A DNA stretch of 64,000 nucleotides from NCBI RefSeq assembly GCF_030814215.1, contig NZ_JAUSUT010000001.1:5518001-5582000 (forward strand). Direction: 5' to 3'. Position 1 is the stretch's first letter. Each line of letters starts with the position of its first letter. This DNA comes from Amycolatopsis thermophila. Lineage in GTDB: Bacteria > Actinomycetota > Actinomycetes > Mycobacteriales > Pseudonocardiaceae. Below are positions 9,021 to 17,160 of the stretch, in pieces. The notes under the pieces are model-generated. The model had not been told where the DNA came from and did no database searches. It saw only the letters and a program-made list of their open reading frames with translations. The position numbers and the translations under genes were made by a program.

Positions 9021-9806
9021 TCATCGGGCGCCGTGCGGCCGGGGTGTTCGGGGGTAGCGGTGGTCCGGCAGCGGTTGGCCAGGGCTCAGGTCGAGCGGGT
9101 CGTGGCCGGGCAGCGGCCGGTAGGTGGCGTCGGCGTCGGTGAAGGTGACCAAAAAGGACAGCCGATCCTCGGTGGAAGTGTTGGCGCCGGCACAGTGCGC
9201 GGTGCGCCCGTGGTGGAACGTGGCGTCACCGGCCCGCAGCGGGATGGTGACTCGGGGGTTCCAGTGCAGCTCGGGCCAGTGGGTGAACAGGTAGTTGTCC
9301 GGATCGGACTTGTACTCGTTCAACTCGACGTGAGCGGGTCCGCCGCGGCGGTGCGAGCCGGGCAGGAAGGTCAGGCAGCCGCGCTCGGCGGGCACGTCGA
9401 CCAGGGCGATCCAGGCGTTGAAGATCAGGCGCGAGTCCAGTAGCGCGAAGGTCAGGTCGTCGTGCCAGCCGGTGGGCGCGCTGTGTCCGGGGTTCTTGCG
9501 GAGAACCTCGCCGCCCCAGACTCGCAGCGGCATGCCGGCCAGTTGTTCGGCGAGCGAGCCGATGCGCGGGTGGAGGGCGAGTTCGCGCAGGACAGGGTGG
9601 TGTTCCCAGGCGTCGGTCGTGGCGGTGATGCGGGTGCCGAACTCGTCGTCGGTGTGGCTGTGCGCGGCGAGGGTTTCCGTCGCCGCGGCGCGGAAACGGG
9701 TCACCTCGTCGGCAGTGAGCAGGCCCGGCACGTGGGTGAAGCCGCGCTCGCGGAAGTCCTGGACGATGTGCTCCGCCGCGGCGTGCGCTTTGTCGGTGAA
9801 AGTCAT
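9021..9806 (-). CDS. Phytanoyl-CoA dioxygenase (PhyH)-family Fe(II)/2-oxoglutarate oxygenase
   Basis: A 261-residue jelly-roll dioxygenase. The 2-His-1-carboxylate facial triad is visible as WHDD (His and Asp near residues 118-120) and a distal His in TAHCAGANTSTEDRLSF, where the Arg that binds 2-oxoglutarate follows. GSHRRGG is the usual PhyH loop. Its substrate is not evident; PhyH proteins hydroxylate lipids or secondary metabolites. GGAGG lies 4 bp before the ATG. It is intact amid decayed metal genes and probably shared a transcript with the merB remnant upstream. Confidence 0.8.
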   Translation of the reverse strand: MTFTDKAHAAAEHIVQDFRERGFTHVPGLLTADEVTRFRAAATETLAAHSHTDDEFGTRITATTDAWEHHPVLRELALHPRIGSLAEQLAGMPLRVWGGEVLRKNPGHSAPTGWHDDLTFALLDSRLIFNAWIALVDVPAERGCLTFLPGSHRRGGPAHVELNEYKSDPDNYLFTHWPELHWNPRVTIPLRAGDATFHHGRTAHCAGANTSTEDRLSFLVTFTDADATYRPLPGHDPLDLSPGQPLPDHRYPRTPRPHGAR

Positions 9807-9860
9807 GTCAGCCTCCGATCACCGGTTCGTGTCCGGGGAATGGGGTGTCGGTGGTGTCGA

Positions 9861-10179
9861 TCATCGGCCTGACGGGGACAGGCGGGCCAGGATGAGCGGG
9901 CACGTGAGGGTGTCCATGGCGCACCTGCCGCACAGGGTCCGCCCGCCGGTTCCGACGATGGGCCGTCGGCGTCGTACTCGGCGGCCGGCGCTTGGCGCAC
10001 CTGGTCGACGCTGCTACCGGCGGCCTCCGCCAGGTGGTCGAGGGTGACGGCTTCGCCCTCGGCGAGCTGCCGCAGCAGCGGGCGGAACAACCACGGCTGA
10101 GTGGCCGGTGGCCGGTGCCGCGCGGAGCGCCGGCGAGCCGGTCGACCAGCCGGCGGGAAGGAGTGCTCACGATCATCAC
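9861..10179 (-). pseudogene. Alkylmercury lyase (merB)-like remnant, two frameshifts
   Basis: The order of pieces matches MerB. First comes a short N-terminus, then PWLFRPLLRQLAEGEAVT with DHLAEAAGSSVDQVRQA (the winged-helix part), then GRTLCGRCAMDTLTCPLIL, which contains the CAxD catalytic Cys and Asp of organomercurial lyase. The pieces are in three frames, with changes near 10098 and 9965, and the catalytic C-terminal half with the second Cys is absent. The gene was probably a protonolytic C-Hg lyase and is now inactive. Confidence 0.6.
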
Positions 10180-10269
10180 CTCGCAGGCTCGGCGCCGCCG
10201 GGAAGAGCGCCGATTGTGGCTACGGACGCGACGCTAGGGTCTGCCCCCGGGGTGAGGGTCAAGCGGGAG

Positions 10270-10488
10270 CTACTGCTGCCGATGGCAGTCCGCGGAGTCC
10301 GATGCGCGTGCACTGCGAACGTGACGCCGAATTCGCCAGACCACGACCGCGACGAGCAGGGCGACGGCCCCGCCGATCACCCACGGGTTGCCCAGGACCG
10401 CTCCGGCTCCGGCGAGCGCGCCCCCGGCTATCAGCAACGGCAGACCGCAGCACAGCGCCGGCAGCAGCAACAACGCACCGGCGGCCAA
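10270..10488 (-). CDS. Small MerT/MerF-like membrane protein
   Basis: About 72 residues from a TTG start. Two membrane helices are present; the first has LLLLPALCCGLPLLIAGG with vicinal cysteines as in the mercury carriers MerF and MerT, and one more Cys lies near the C-terminus (DSADCH). The open frame continues upstream through RRLAIPTNRDPDGTRN without an ATG or GTG, so the true start may be further up or damaged by a small indel next to the ArsR stop. It follows the ArsR gene on the same strand and diverges from merA. Confidence 0.5.
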   Translation of the reverse strand: MAAGALLLLPALCCGLPLLIAGGALAGAGAVLGNPWVIGGAVALLVAVVVWRIRRHVRSARASDSADCHRQQ

Positions 10489-10543
10489 GGTGTTGCGCGT
10501 GCCGTCGGGGTCGCGGTTGGTGGGGATCGCAAGCCGCCTTCGC

Positions 10544-10909
10544 TCACGGAGTAGGGGTGATGCGCATGCAGGCAGCGAGGGCGGCGGCGTTGTCCGCGGC
10601 CAGCGACCGCGCCAGCAGCACCAGTTCGGCCACGCGCGGGTCGGTGACCTTGTAGTGGGCGAACCGGCCTTGGCGCCGGACCTGCACGTACCCGCAGTCG
10701 GCCAGGCAGCCCAGGTGGGTGGAGACCCGGCCCTGGGACAGGCCGATCTGCTCGACGCATTCGGTGACGGTGTGCTCGTCGTGGAGCAGGTACTCCAGCA
10801 GCCGCAGGCGTGCCGGGTCGCCCAGGGCGCGGAAGAACTTGGCCACCATCTCCACGCCGTTCGGCTCGGTGGGCAGCAGCGCCGCCACGGGTTCGGGTGC
10901 CCCGGCCAT
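10544..10909 (-). CDS. ArsR/SmtB-family metal sensor, CmtR-like
   Basis: A 121-residue winged-helix repressor (recognition region GLSQGRVSTHLGCLADCGYV). The CLADC cysteine pair sits in the DNA-recognition helix, as Cys57/Cys61 do in the mycobacterial Cd/Pb sensor CmtR, and a further Cys precedes it (TECVEQIG). The ligand is therefore likely a thiophilic ion (Cd, Pb or Hg). It is divergent from merA, with an inverted repeat between them, so it probably represses both directions. Confidence 0.8.
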   Translation of the reverse strand: MAGAPEPVAALLPTEPNGVEMVAKFFRALGDPARLRLLEYLLHDEHTVTECVEQIGLSQGRVSTHLGCLADCGYVQVRRQGRFAHYKVTDPRVAELVLLARSLAADNAAALAACMRITPTP

Positions 10910-10953
10910 CGGTTCGGTGTCCTCACATCGGATAAGCAACGTATGCGGATGAA

Positions 10954-10982
10954 CGGATATGAGGCTAGCATCCTTGTATCCG
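10954..10982. promoter_or_regulatory. Candidate ArsR operator in the merA divergent promoter
   Basis: CGGATA and TATCCG form a perfect 6-bp inverted repeat 17 bp apart, with an inner AGG/CCT pair continuing the symmetry. It is centred 56 bp before the merA ATG and is the best symmetric site between the two genes. The binding protein (ArsR or MerR) is inferred. Confidence 0.45.
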
Positions 10983-11023
10983 CCGGGGCGAATACGTCCG
11001 GCGGGACGGAGAGGAGCCACCGG

Positions 11024-12445
11024 ATGCAGGACGACCTGGCGGTGATTGGTTCGGGTGCGGCTGCGTTCGCGGCGGCGATCGCGGCGCGCACCAAGGGCCG
11101 CTCGGTGGTGATGGTCGAGCGCGACACCGTCGGTGGGACGTGCGTGAACACCGGCTGTGTGCCGTCGAAGGCGCTGCTGGCCGCCGCCGAAGCCCGCCAC
11201 GTCAGCCTGGACGGCCGGTTCCCCGGCATCAGGGTGACCCCGTTCGGCGTCGACCTGCCGCGCCTGATCGACGCCGAGCGCGATCTGGTGGGCGCGCTGC
11301 GGGCGGAGAAGTACACCGGCCTGGCCGCCGAGTACGGCTGGGACATCCTGCGTGGCATGGCCACCTTCAGCACCGACGGGCCGGACCCGGTGCTGCACGT
11401 GGATCTCGCCGACGGCGGCACCCGGAAGGTGGTCGCCGAGCACTATCTGATCGCCACCGGCTCGGCCCCGTGGGCGCCGCCGATCGACGGACTGGCCGAG
11501 GCCGGCTACCTGACCTCGACCACCGCGATGGAACTCGACGCGCTCCCCGCCTCGATGATCGTGATCGGTGGCAACGCGGTCGGCCTGGAACAGGCCCAGT
11601 TGTGGAACCGGCTCGGCGTCGACGTCACGGTGGTGGAAGCGCGGGACCGGCCGGCGCCCTTCGAGGAACCGGAAGTCTCCGCCGTGATCGAGGAGGCGTT
11701 CACCCGCGAGGGCATTCGCGTGATCAGCGGCGCCACCATCACCCGTACCGGCCGCGATCGGGCCGGCTACCGGCTGGCGCTCACCGGCGCCGACGGCCAG
11801 CCGGGCGAGGTACGGGCCGAGCAGCTGCTCGTGGCGACCGGCCGCCGTCCCGTCACCGCCGGGCTGAACCTGGCCGCGGTGGGGGTCAAGACCGGGTCGC
11901 GCGGCGAGGTGACCGTCGATGAGCACCTGCGCACCGGCAACCCGCGGATCTGGGCCGCCGGGGACGTCACCGGGCACCCGCAATTCGTCTACGTCGCGGG
12001 CGCACAGGGCACCCTGGTGGCCGACAACGCGTTCGACGATGCCAAGCGGACGCTGGACTACCACCACCTGCCCCGGGTGACGTTCACCAGCCCCGCGATC
12101 GCCTCGGCCGGGCTGACCGAGGCCCAGGCCGTCGAGCAGGGCTACGCGTGCGAATGCCGGGTGCTGCCGCTGGAGCACGTGCCGCGGGCGCTGGTCAACC
12201 GCGACACCCACGGACTGATCAAGCTCGTCGCCGACCACGACACCGGCCGCCTGCTCGGCGCGCACGTGATCGCCGAGGGCGCCGGGGATGTGATCGCCAC
12301 CGCCGTCCACGCGCTGGCGAACGACATGACCGTGCAGCAGATGGCCGACCTGTGGTGCCCTTACCTGACGATGGCCGAAGGCATCAAACTCGCCGCGCAA
12401 ACCTTCACCCGCGACGTGTCCAAGCTGTCCTGCTGTGCCTCCTGA
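11024..12445 (+). CDS. merA: Mercuric reductase
   Basis: A 473-residue flavoprotein that would reduce Hg(II) to Hg(0) with NADPH. It has the FAD fold (GSGAAAF), the active-site pair C40/C45 in GGTCVNTGCVPSK, the NADPH fold (GGNAVGLEQ), the second FAD motif (AAGDVTG) and the dimer interface. Near the C-terminus it ends SCCAS, the vicinal Cys470/Cys471 that hand Hg(II) to the partner active site. The N-terminal HMA (NmerA) domain found in some MerA proteins is absent. A GAGGAG site lies 7 bp before the ATG. The merR gene follows 16 bp downstream. Confidence 0.95.
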   Translation: MQDDLAVIGSGAAAFAAAIAARTKGRSVVMVERDTVGGTCVNTGCVPSKALLAAAEARHVSLDGRFPGIRVTPFGVDLPRLIDAERDLVGALRAEKYTGLAAEYGWDILRGMATFSTDGPDPVLHVDLADGGTRKVVAEHYLIATGSAPWAPPIDGLAEAGYLTSTTAMELDALPASMIVIGGNAVGLEQAQLWNRLGVDVTVVEARDRPAPFEEPEVSAVIEEAFTREGIRVISGATITRTGRDRAGYRLALTGADGQPGEVRAEQLLVATGRRPVTAGLNLAAVGVKTGSRGEVTVDEHLRTGNPRIWAAGDVTGHPQFVYVAGAQGTLVADNAFDDAKRTLDYHHLPRVTFTSPAIASAGLTEAQAVEQGYACECRVLPLEHVPRALVNRDTHGLIKLVADHDTGRLLGAHVIAEGAGDVIATAVHALANDMTVQQMADLWCPYLTMAEGIKLAAQTFTRDVSKLSCCAS

Positions 12446-12461
12446 CGAGACGGAGCGGCCG

Positions 12462-12905
12462 ATGACCAGCGGAACCCGTTCGGAGCGGATGACGGTCGGC
12501 GAGCTGTCCCGCCGCACTGGAGTGCCGATCAAGGCATTGCGCGAATACACGGACTCCGGGTTGATCTACACGATGGGCCGCAGCGAGTCCAACTACCGCC
12601 TGTTCACCGGCGATGCCCTGCGGTGCGTGCAGTGGATCGGGCAGCTGCGTGGACTCGGGCTGACCCTGGCCGAAATCCGGGACCTCGCCCGAAAGTGCCC
12701 ACAGCCCAACGACGAGCTCATCGGACCCCGCCTGGCCGGACTGCTCCGCACCGCGCGAGCCCGCTTGGAGACGCGCATCGCGGAACTGCAGCGAACACGC
12801 GACCGGATCACCGACTTCGAAACCGCCCACCGCGCGGAGCTGGCGGGTCGCGCGAAATCGAACGGCCGGGCCGTCGATCCGCGACGCCGCGCCGGGTGCG
12901 CGTGA
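12462..12905 (+). CDS. MerR-family transcriptional regulator
   Basis: A 147-residue regulator: N-terminal winged HTH (MTVGELSRRTGVPIKALREY, then the wing), followed by a long dimerisation helix. Cys residues at LRCVQ, RKCPQ and the last few residues could bind metal, but the spacing does not match the C79/C114/C123 pattern of classical MerR, so the ligand is unsure. The ATG with a GGAG site was chosen; a GTG at 12435 overlapping merA is also open. Placement directly after merA suggests co-transcription and control of the mer genes. Confidence 0.8.
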   Translation: MTSGTRSERMTVGELSRRTGVPIKALREYTDSGLIYTMGRSESNYRLFTGDALRCVQWIGQLRGLGLTLAEIRDLARKCPQPNDELIGPRLAGLLRTARARLETRIAELQRTRDRITDFETAHRAELAGRAKSNGRAVDPRRRAGCA

Positions 12906-12989
12906 CCCGATCACGCGCACAGGGTGCCGGTAGCCGTGGCCGGGACCGAACCACGCCGGCCCACTGCGATGTCATCCAGCCTGGGCTAC

Positions 12990-13289
12990 CTAGGGAAGGT
13001 GACGGTCGATCCAGCGCAGCACGGCGCCCAGCGCGCCTCGCCGGTGCCAGCCGCGGCGGATCACCGTGGCCCGAACGGCCTGGATCCCGCTACGCACCAG
13101 CGCAGCCGGCGACGGATGCAGCTCGTCGAAGCGCTGGAGGGCCCGGCGCTGCAGCCACCGCGCGCACCGCAGACACACTCCGACCTCCGGATGGTCACCC
13201 AACCGGACCAACTCCGCTTCCGGGTATCTGCCGCCGCAACACCAGCACCCAGTCTCCGACACCCGCTCCTGCTCAGGCTGGACCGACAC
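12990..13289 (-). CDS. Small cysteine-rich (zinc-ribbon-like) protein, unknown function
   Basis: About 99 residues, with paired cysteines (GCWCCG and, 25 residues later, GVCLRCARW) that could coordinate zinc, followed by a basic helical C-terminus rich in Arg and His. I know similar conserved hypothetical proteins in actinomycetes but no function. The GTG start was chosen for the strong GGAGGTGA 5 bp upstream (13295-13302); an open frame continues upstream without protein character. It diverges from the next gene. Confidence 0.65.
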   Translation of the reverse strand: MSVQPEQERVSETGCWCCGGRYPEAELVRLGDHPEVGVCLRCARWLQRRALQRFDELHPSPAALVRSGIQAVRATVIRRGWHRRGALGAVLRWIDRHLP

Positions 13290-13411
13290 CAGGATCACCT
13301 CCACGCGACGACCGAGGATGCGCTGCGACCACCACGCCACCGATTGTCCGGTCGGCCGGACGACCCGGACCCAACACATCCTGGTCCACCAACCGGAAAG
13401 GACACACGTCC

Positions 13412-13780
13412 ATGTTGTCATGGGGTGCCATCGCCTACGGGGCCGCACTGTCCGCCGTGCTGGCCGTACTGCTGGTGCTCGCCGCCGCGCGCGAACGCCG
13501 GCCCGGCACGCTCGCCACCGTCGCCGCCGGAGCGGTGCTCGGGCCGGCGGCGTGGAACGCCATCCTGCGCGCCACCGACGCCAGCCAGTTCTTCACCGAC
13601 GCTCCGATCCCGTTCTTCCCGATCAGCTGGCAGGACACCGGATCCGGCGTCTTCACCCTCGCCGCACTCGCCCTGCTCCTCAGCCTCGGACCATTGCGCG
13701 CCACACCCGGCCGCCGCATCGCACTCGTGGCCGGTCTCGGCGCCCTCAGCGCGCTGCTGGTCGACATCTACCTCTACTGA
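13412..13780 (+). CDS. Small membrane protein, unknown function
   Basis: A 122-residue protein with four predicted membrane helices. The first starts near residue 5; short basic loops (AARERRPG, ATPGRR) alternate with them, and the C-terminus is DIYLY. No family is recognised. A GGAAAGGA site lies about 9 bp before the ATG. It is followed by a strong hairpin and a convergent ATPase gene. Confidence 0.6.
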   Translation: MLSWGAIAYGAALSAVLAVLLVLAAARERRPGTLATVAAGAVLGPAAWNAILRATDASQFFTDAPIPFFPISWQDTGSGVFTLAALALLLSLGPLRATPGRRIALVAGLGALSALLVDIYLY

Positions 13781-13810
13781 CCCGCGCAGGTCAGGTCTGG
13801 GGACAAGGGG

Positions 13811-13845
13811 CGGTGTGCTCGGGTTCCTGGCAGTCGAGCACACCG
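13811..13845. terminator. Hairpin between convergent genes, likely bidirectional terminator
   Basis: CGGTGTGCTCG and CGAGCACACCG form a perfect 11-bp stem with a 13-base loop. It lies between the ends of the membrane-protein gene and the ATPase gene. There is no U-run, as is common in high-GC actinomycetes. Confidence 0.6.
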
Positions 13846-13858
13846 TGGCCCCTCGCGC

Positions 13859-15841
13859 TCACCTTGAACCAGGTGTCGCGCCGACGCGGGTCGCGCGGCG
13901 CCAGGCGGCGCGGCGGAGGAGGCGGAGCCCGTTGAGGCCAACGATGACGGTGGAGCCTTCGTGGCCGGCCACGCCGAGCGGCAGCGGCAGGGTGCCGATC
14001 AGGTCCCAGAGCACGAGGCCGGTGATGAACACGGCGGCGATGATCAGGTTGGCGGTGACGACGCGGCGGGCGCGGCGGGACAGGGCGATGACGGCGGGGA
14101 TGGTGGTCAGCTCGTCGCGGACGACGACGACGTCGGCGGTCTGCAGGCTGAGGTCGGATCCGGCGCCGCCCATCGCGATTCCGGTGTGCGCGGCGGCGAG
14201 GGCGGGTGCGTCGTTGATGCCGTCGCCGATCATCGTGACCCGCGCGCCATCGGTTTCGAGGTCGCGGACGGCGATGACCTTGTCATCGGGCAGCAGGCCG
14301 GCGCGGACGTCGATGATCCCGACCCGGCCGGCGATGCGGGTGGCAGTGGCGGCGTTGTCCCCGGTGAGCAACACGGGGGCGGTGCCGGTCAGGCGGGTGA
14401 CGGCGGCGACGGCGGGGGCGGCTTCGGGGCGGATCTGGTCGGTGATGCCCAGCACGCCGATCGGGCGGTGTTCGCAGAGCACGACAACGGCGGTGTGTCC
14501 TTGTTCTTGGAGCACGTCCACGACACCGGCGGCATCGTCCGATGTGGACAGAAACGCGGCGGGGGAGCCGACTTGGAGGAATCGGTCGTCGACACGGGCG
14601 GAGACGCCGCGCCCGGGCCGGGCGGAGAACTCGTCGGCGATCGGCAGGTCGAGGCCGCGGGCGCGGGCGGCCCGAACGATCGCGGCGGCCAGCGGGTGCT
14701 CGCTGGGGTGCTCGGCCGCCGCGGCCAGCCGCAGCAACTCGTCCTCGGTGATTCCGGTGCCGGGCAGAACGTGGATCTCGGCGAGTTCGGGGGTTCCACG
14801 GGTCAACGTGCCGGTCTTGTCGAATGCGACCCGGGTGGTCGCGCCGAGCTGTTCCATGACGACGGCCGACTTGACCAGGACGCCGTGGCGTCCCGCGTTG
14901 GCGATCGCGGCCAGCAGCGGCGGCATCGTGGCCAGCACGACCGCGCACGGGGACGCGACGATCATGAACGTCATCGCCCGCAGCAACGAGTCCTGCAGCG
15001 CCTCGCCGAGCAGCAAGGGGATGACGAACAGGGCGATGGTGGCTGTGACCATGCCGATCGAGTAGCGCTGCTCCACCTTCTCGATGAACAGCTGGGTCTT
15101 GGCCTTGGTCTGGCTTGCTTCCTCCACCAGGGCGGCGATGCGGGCGACGACGGAGTCCTCGGCACGGCGGTCCACCCGCACCCGCAGCGACCCGGTGCCG
15201 TTGAGCGTCCCGGCGAACACCTCATCCCCGGCCGTCTTGTCGACCGGGAGTGGCTCGCCGGTGATGGTGGCCTGGTCGACCTCGCCGGCCCCGGACAGCA
15301 CCGCACCGTCGGCGGCGATCCGCTCGCCGGGTCGCACCAGCACCACATCGCCGACCTGGAGATCGGCCGCCTTCACCGTCTGCTCGTCACCCTCGGGCGA
15401 CAGGCGGGTCGCGGTGTCCGGGGCGAGGTCCAGCAGCCCGCGCACCGAGTCCTCGGTCCGGGCGGTGGCCAGGGCTTCCAGCGCGCCGGAAGTGGCGAAG
15501 ATGACGATCAGCAGCCCGCCGTCCATCACCTGCCCGAGTGCCGCAGCGCCGATCGCCGCGACAACCATCAGCAAGTCCACATCGAGGGTCTTTTCCCGCA
15601 ATGCCCGTAGTCCGGCCAAGCCGGGCTCCCAGCCGCCGGTGACGTAGCAGGCCAGGTACAGCGTCCACCACGACCACTCCGGCCCGCTTAGCACCTGGAC
15701 GGCCAGCCCGGCCAGGAACAGGACGAGTGCCGTGGCGGCCCACCGCATCTCCGGCAGCTCGAACAGCCGGGTGCGCCGCGCCGGCACGGCTGCTGGTCGG
15801 GCAGCGGTGGAGCGGGCCGGCGTGGCGGTGGACGAAACCAC
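13859..15841 (-). CDS. P1B-4-type Co/Ni-exporting ATPase (NmtA/CtpJ-like)
   Basis: A 660-residue ATPase with no N-terminal HMA domain. It has TGEP (194-197), SPC in the ion pathway (297-299) instead of CPC, DKTGT (341-345), the HP motif in HPSEHPLA, TGDN, GDGINDAP, and a last helix with HEGSTVIVGLNGLR. SPC plus HEGST is the hallmark of the P1B-4 group, which exports Co, Ni or Fe. The GTG start is chosen because GGAGG lies 6 bp upstream. It diverges from an NmtR-type sensor, as in Mycobacterium tuberculosis, where NmtR represses the CtpJ (NmtA) pump. Confidence 0.9.
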   Translation of the reverse strand: MVSSTATPARSTAARPAAVPARRTRLFELPEMRWAATALVLFLAGLAVQVLSGPEWSWWTLYLACYVTGGWEPGLAGLRALREKTLDVDLLMVVAAIGAAALGQVMDGGLLIVIFATSGALEALATARTEDSVRGLLDLAPDTATRLSPEGDEQTVKAADLQVGDVVLVRPGERIAADGAVLSGAGEVDQATITGEPLPVDKTAGDEVFAGTLNGTGSLRVRVDRRAEDSVVARIAALVEEASQTKAKTQLFIEKVEQRYSIGMVTATIALFVIPLLLGEALQDSLLRAMTFMIVASPCAVVLATMPPLLAAIANAGRHGVLVKSAVVMEQLGATTRVAFDKTGTLTRGTPELAEIHVLPGTGITEDELLRLAAAAEHPSEHPLAAAIVRAARARGLDLPIADEFSARPGRGVSARVDDRFLQVGSPAAFLSTSDDAAGVVDVLQEQGHTAVVVLCEHRPIGVLGITDQIRPEAAPAVAAVTRLTGTAPVLLTGDNAATATRIAGRVGIIDVRAGLLPDDKVIAVRDLETDGARVTMIGDGINDAPALAAAHTGIAMGGAGSDLSLQTADVVVVRDELTTIPAVIALSRRARRVVTANLIIAAVFITGLVLWDLIGTLPLPLGVAGHEGSTVIVGLNGLRLLRRAAWRRATRVGATPGSR

Positions 15842-15889
15842 GAGAAACCTCCGGGGACGACGGGCGGACGCCTCGACCATAACAGAACG

Positions 15890-15907
15890 CATGAAGACGT
15901 CTTCATG
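15890..15907. promoter_or_regulatory. NmtR operator (18-bp perfect palindrome)
   Basis: CATGAAGACGTCTTCATG is a perfect palindrome between the divergent ATPase and nmtR genes. It lies just before a TATAGAAT box (15908-15915) suited to a -10 element for the sensor gene. Position and perfect symmetry make it the likely site for the SmtB/ArsR dimer. Confidence 0.75.
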
Positions 15908-15931
15908 TATAGAATGGGTTAGACTCCGGTC

Positions 15932-16294
15932 ATGGGACACGGGGTGCAGGGCCGCGACCGGCCGGTGGGCCGGCTGGATGCCGAGTCCGCGGCGCATGTC
16001 GCGACGACGCTGCAGGCCCTGGCCACCCCGAGCCGACTGCTGATCCTCACCGAGTTGCGGCAAGGCCCCCGTCCGGTCACCGAACTGGCCGAGGCCATCG
16101 GGCTGGAACAGTCCGCCGTATCGCACCAGCTGCGGCTACTGCGCAACCTCGGCCTGGTCACCGGCACCCGCGCCGGCCGCAGCATCGTCTACAGCCTCTA
16201 CGACAACCACGTCGCCCAACTGCTCGACGAGGCCGTCTATCACAGCGAACACCTCCGCCTCGGGCTCGCCGACCGGCCCGACACCGCAAGCTGA
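15932..16294 (+). CDS. nmtR: NmtR-type Ni/Co-sensing ArsR repressor
   Basis: A 120-residue SmtB/ArsR protein that closely follows M. tuberculosis NmtR along its length. The N-terminus is MGHGVQGRDRP (Gly2/His3 are metal ligands in NmtR), the recognition helix is EQSAVSHQLRLLRNLG, and the alpha5 region YDNHVAQLLDEAVYHSEHLRLG supplies the Asp and His ligands. Metal binding should release DNA and induce the neighbouring exporter. Confidence 0.9.
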   Translation: MGHGVQGRDRPVGRLDAESAAHVATTLQALATPSRLLILTELRQGPRPVTELAEAIGLEQSAVSHQLRLLRNLGLVTGTRAGRSIVYSLYDNHVAQLLDEAVYHSEHLRLGLADRPDTAS

Positions 16295-16548
16295 CCGGCC
16301 TCACCAGTCAGTAGCACGAATTCGGTGCTGCCGATCTCGCTGACCGAACCGGTGTCGCCGTTCCGGTTGCCGGTAGCGGACCCGCCAGGAAGGCTCCCGG
16401 TCTGCTCGACCCGTGCCATGACGACCTCGGGGTTGTTTGTGCTGCGTTCGGGTCGTCCGCCCGGGCACGACAGCATCGTCAATTCAGCGCCCGCGTGGGG
16501 CCGACGAGAGGTCGGTGGACGGCGCGGAATCGCCGGCATCTGTGTTGT
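16295..16548. other. No recognisable gene
   Basis: The minus strand has an open frame with a protein-like stretch (SVSEIGSTEFVLLTG) but no recognised family and a poor start. It is probably the remains of a gene displaced by the neighbouring insertion sequence. Confidence 0.3.
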
Positions 16549-17130
16549 TCACCGCAACCTGGCCACTTGCGGTGAACCAGTGCCCAGATCCGCGGCCACC
16601 GCGCCGACCTCCTGCACGCTGGCCCGGACGTAGGTGGTTGTGGTGCCGGCGTCGGTGTTGTCGTCGTGTCCTGTGAGTCGTCGGAGCCTGAGGGTGATGG
16701 CGGCGATGGTGAGTTCGGCGTGGTAGTAGGCGGCGCGTTCGGCGTAGGTGGCTGGGTCCGGAACTGTTTGAGCCGGTTGAAGCAGCGTTCGACCACGTTG
16801 CGCCGCTTGTAGGTTGCGCGGTCGAAGGCCGGCGGGTGCCCACCCGCGGCGGGAGCCCTTGGCGGCGCGGCGGGCGATCTGGTCTGCACGCTCGGGGCTG
16901 ATGAAACCGGATTCGTCGGTCCCGCATCGCCTGCCGTGTCGAGGGTGGGAGTCGTGCGCGGTCTTCCACCGCCCCGTTTGGGCACGTCACGCCACGGCGC
17001 ACCGGTACGCAGCTTCCACAGAATCGCGTTGAGCACCTGCCGGTGATCCCGCCACCGCCGTCCCCGACCGGAGACCGGCGGCAGCAGCGGCTCACTCCGC
17101 GCCCACCGCCCGATCCGTCACCTCACCCCG
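16549..17130 (-). pseudogene. IS5-type transposase remnant
   Basis: The N-terminal part (PLLPPVSGRGRRW, then LNAILWKLRTGAPWRDVP) and the C-terminal part (AFDRATYKRRNVVERCFNRLKQF, then TYAERAAYYHAELTIAAITL in a new frame) of an IS5-family DDE transposase are present. The middle of the catalytic domain is deleted and there are at least three frame changes. No clear terminal inverted repeats were found. It truncates a helicase gene at its upstream end. Confidence 0.75.
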
Positions 17131-17160
17131 ACCCACCACCACCCAGAACCCACAGCCAGA

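Noticed and set aside
10544-12550. Long minus-strand frame running through merA into the ArsR gene
   Set aside because: Only the last 121 codons look like protein (ArsR); the rest mirrors merA.
15842-16126. N-terminal extension of the P1B-4 ATPase
   Set aside because: It would run across the operator and antisense to nmtR; the GTG with GGAGG gives a normal-length protein.
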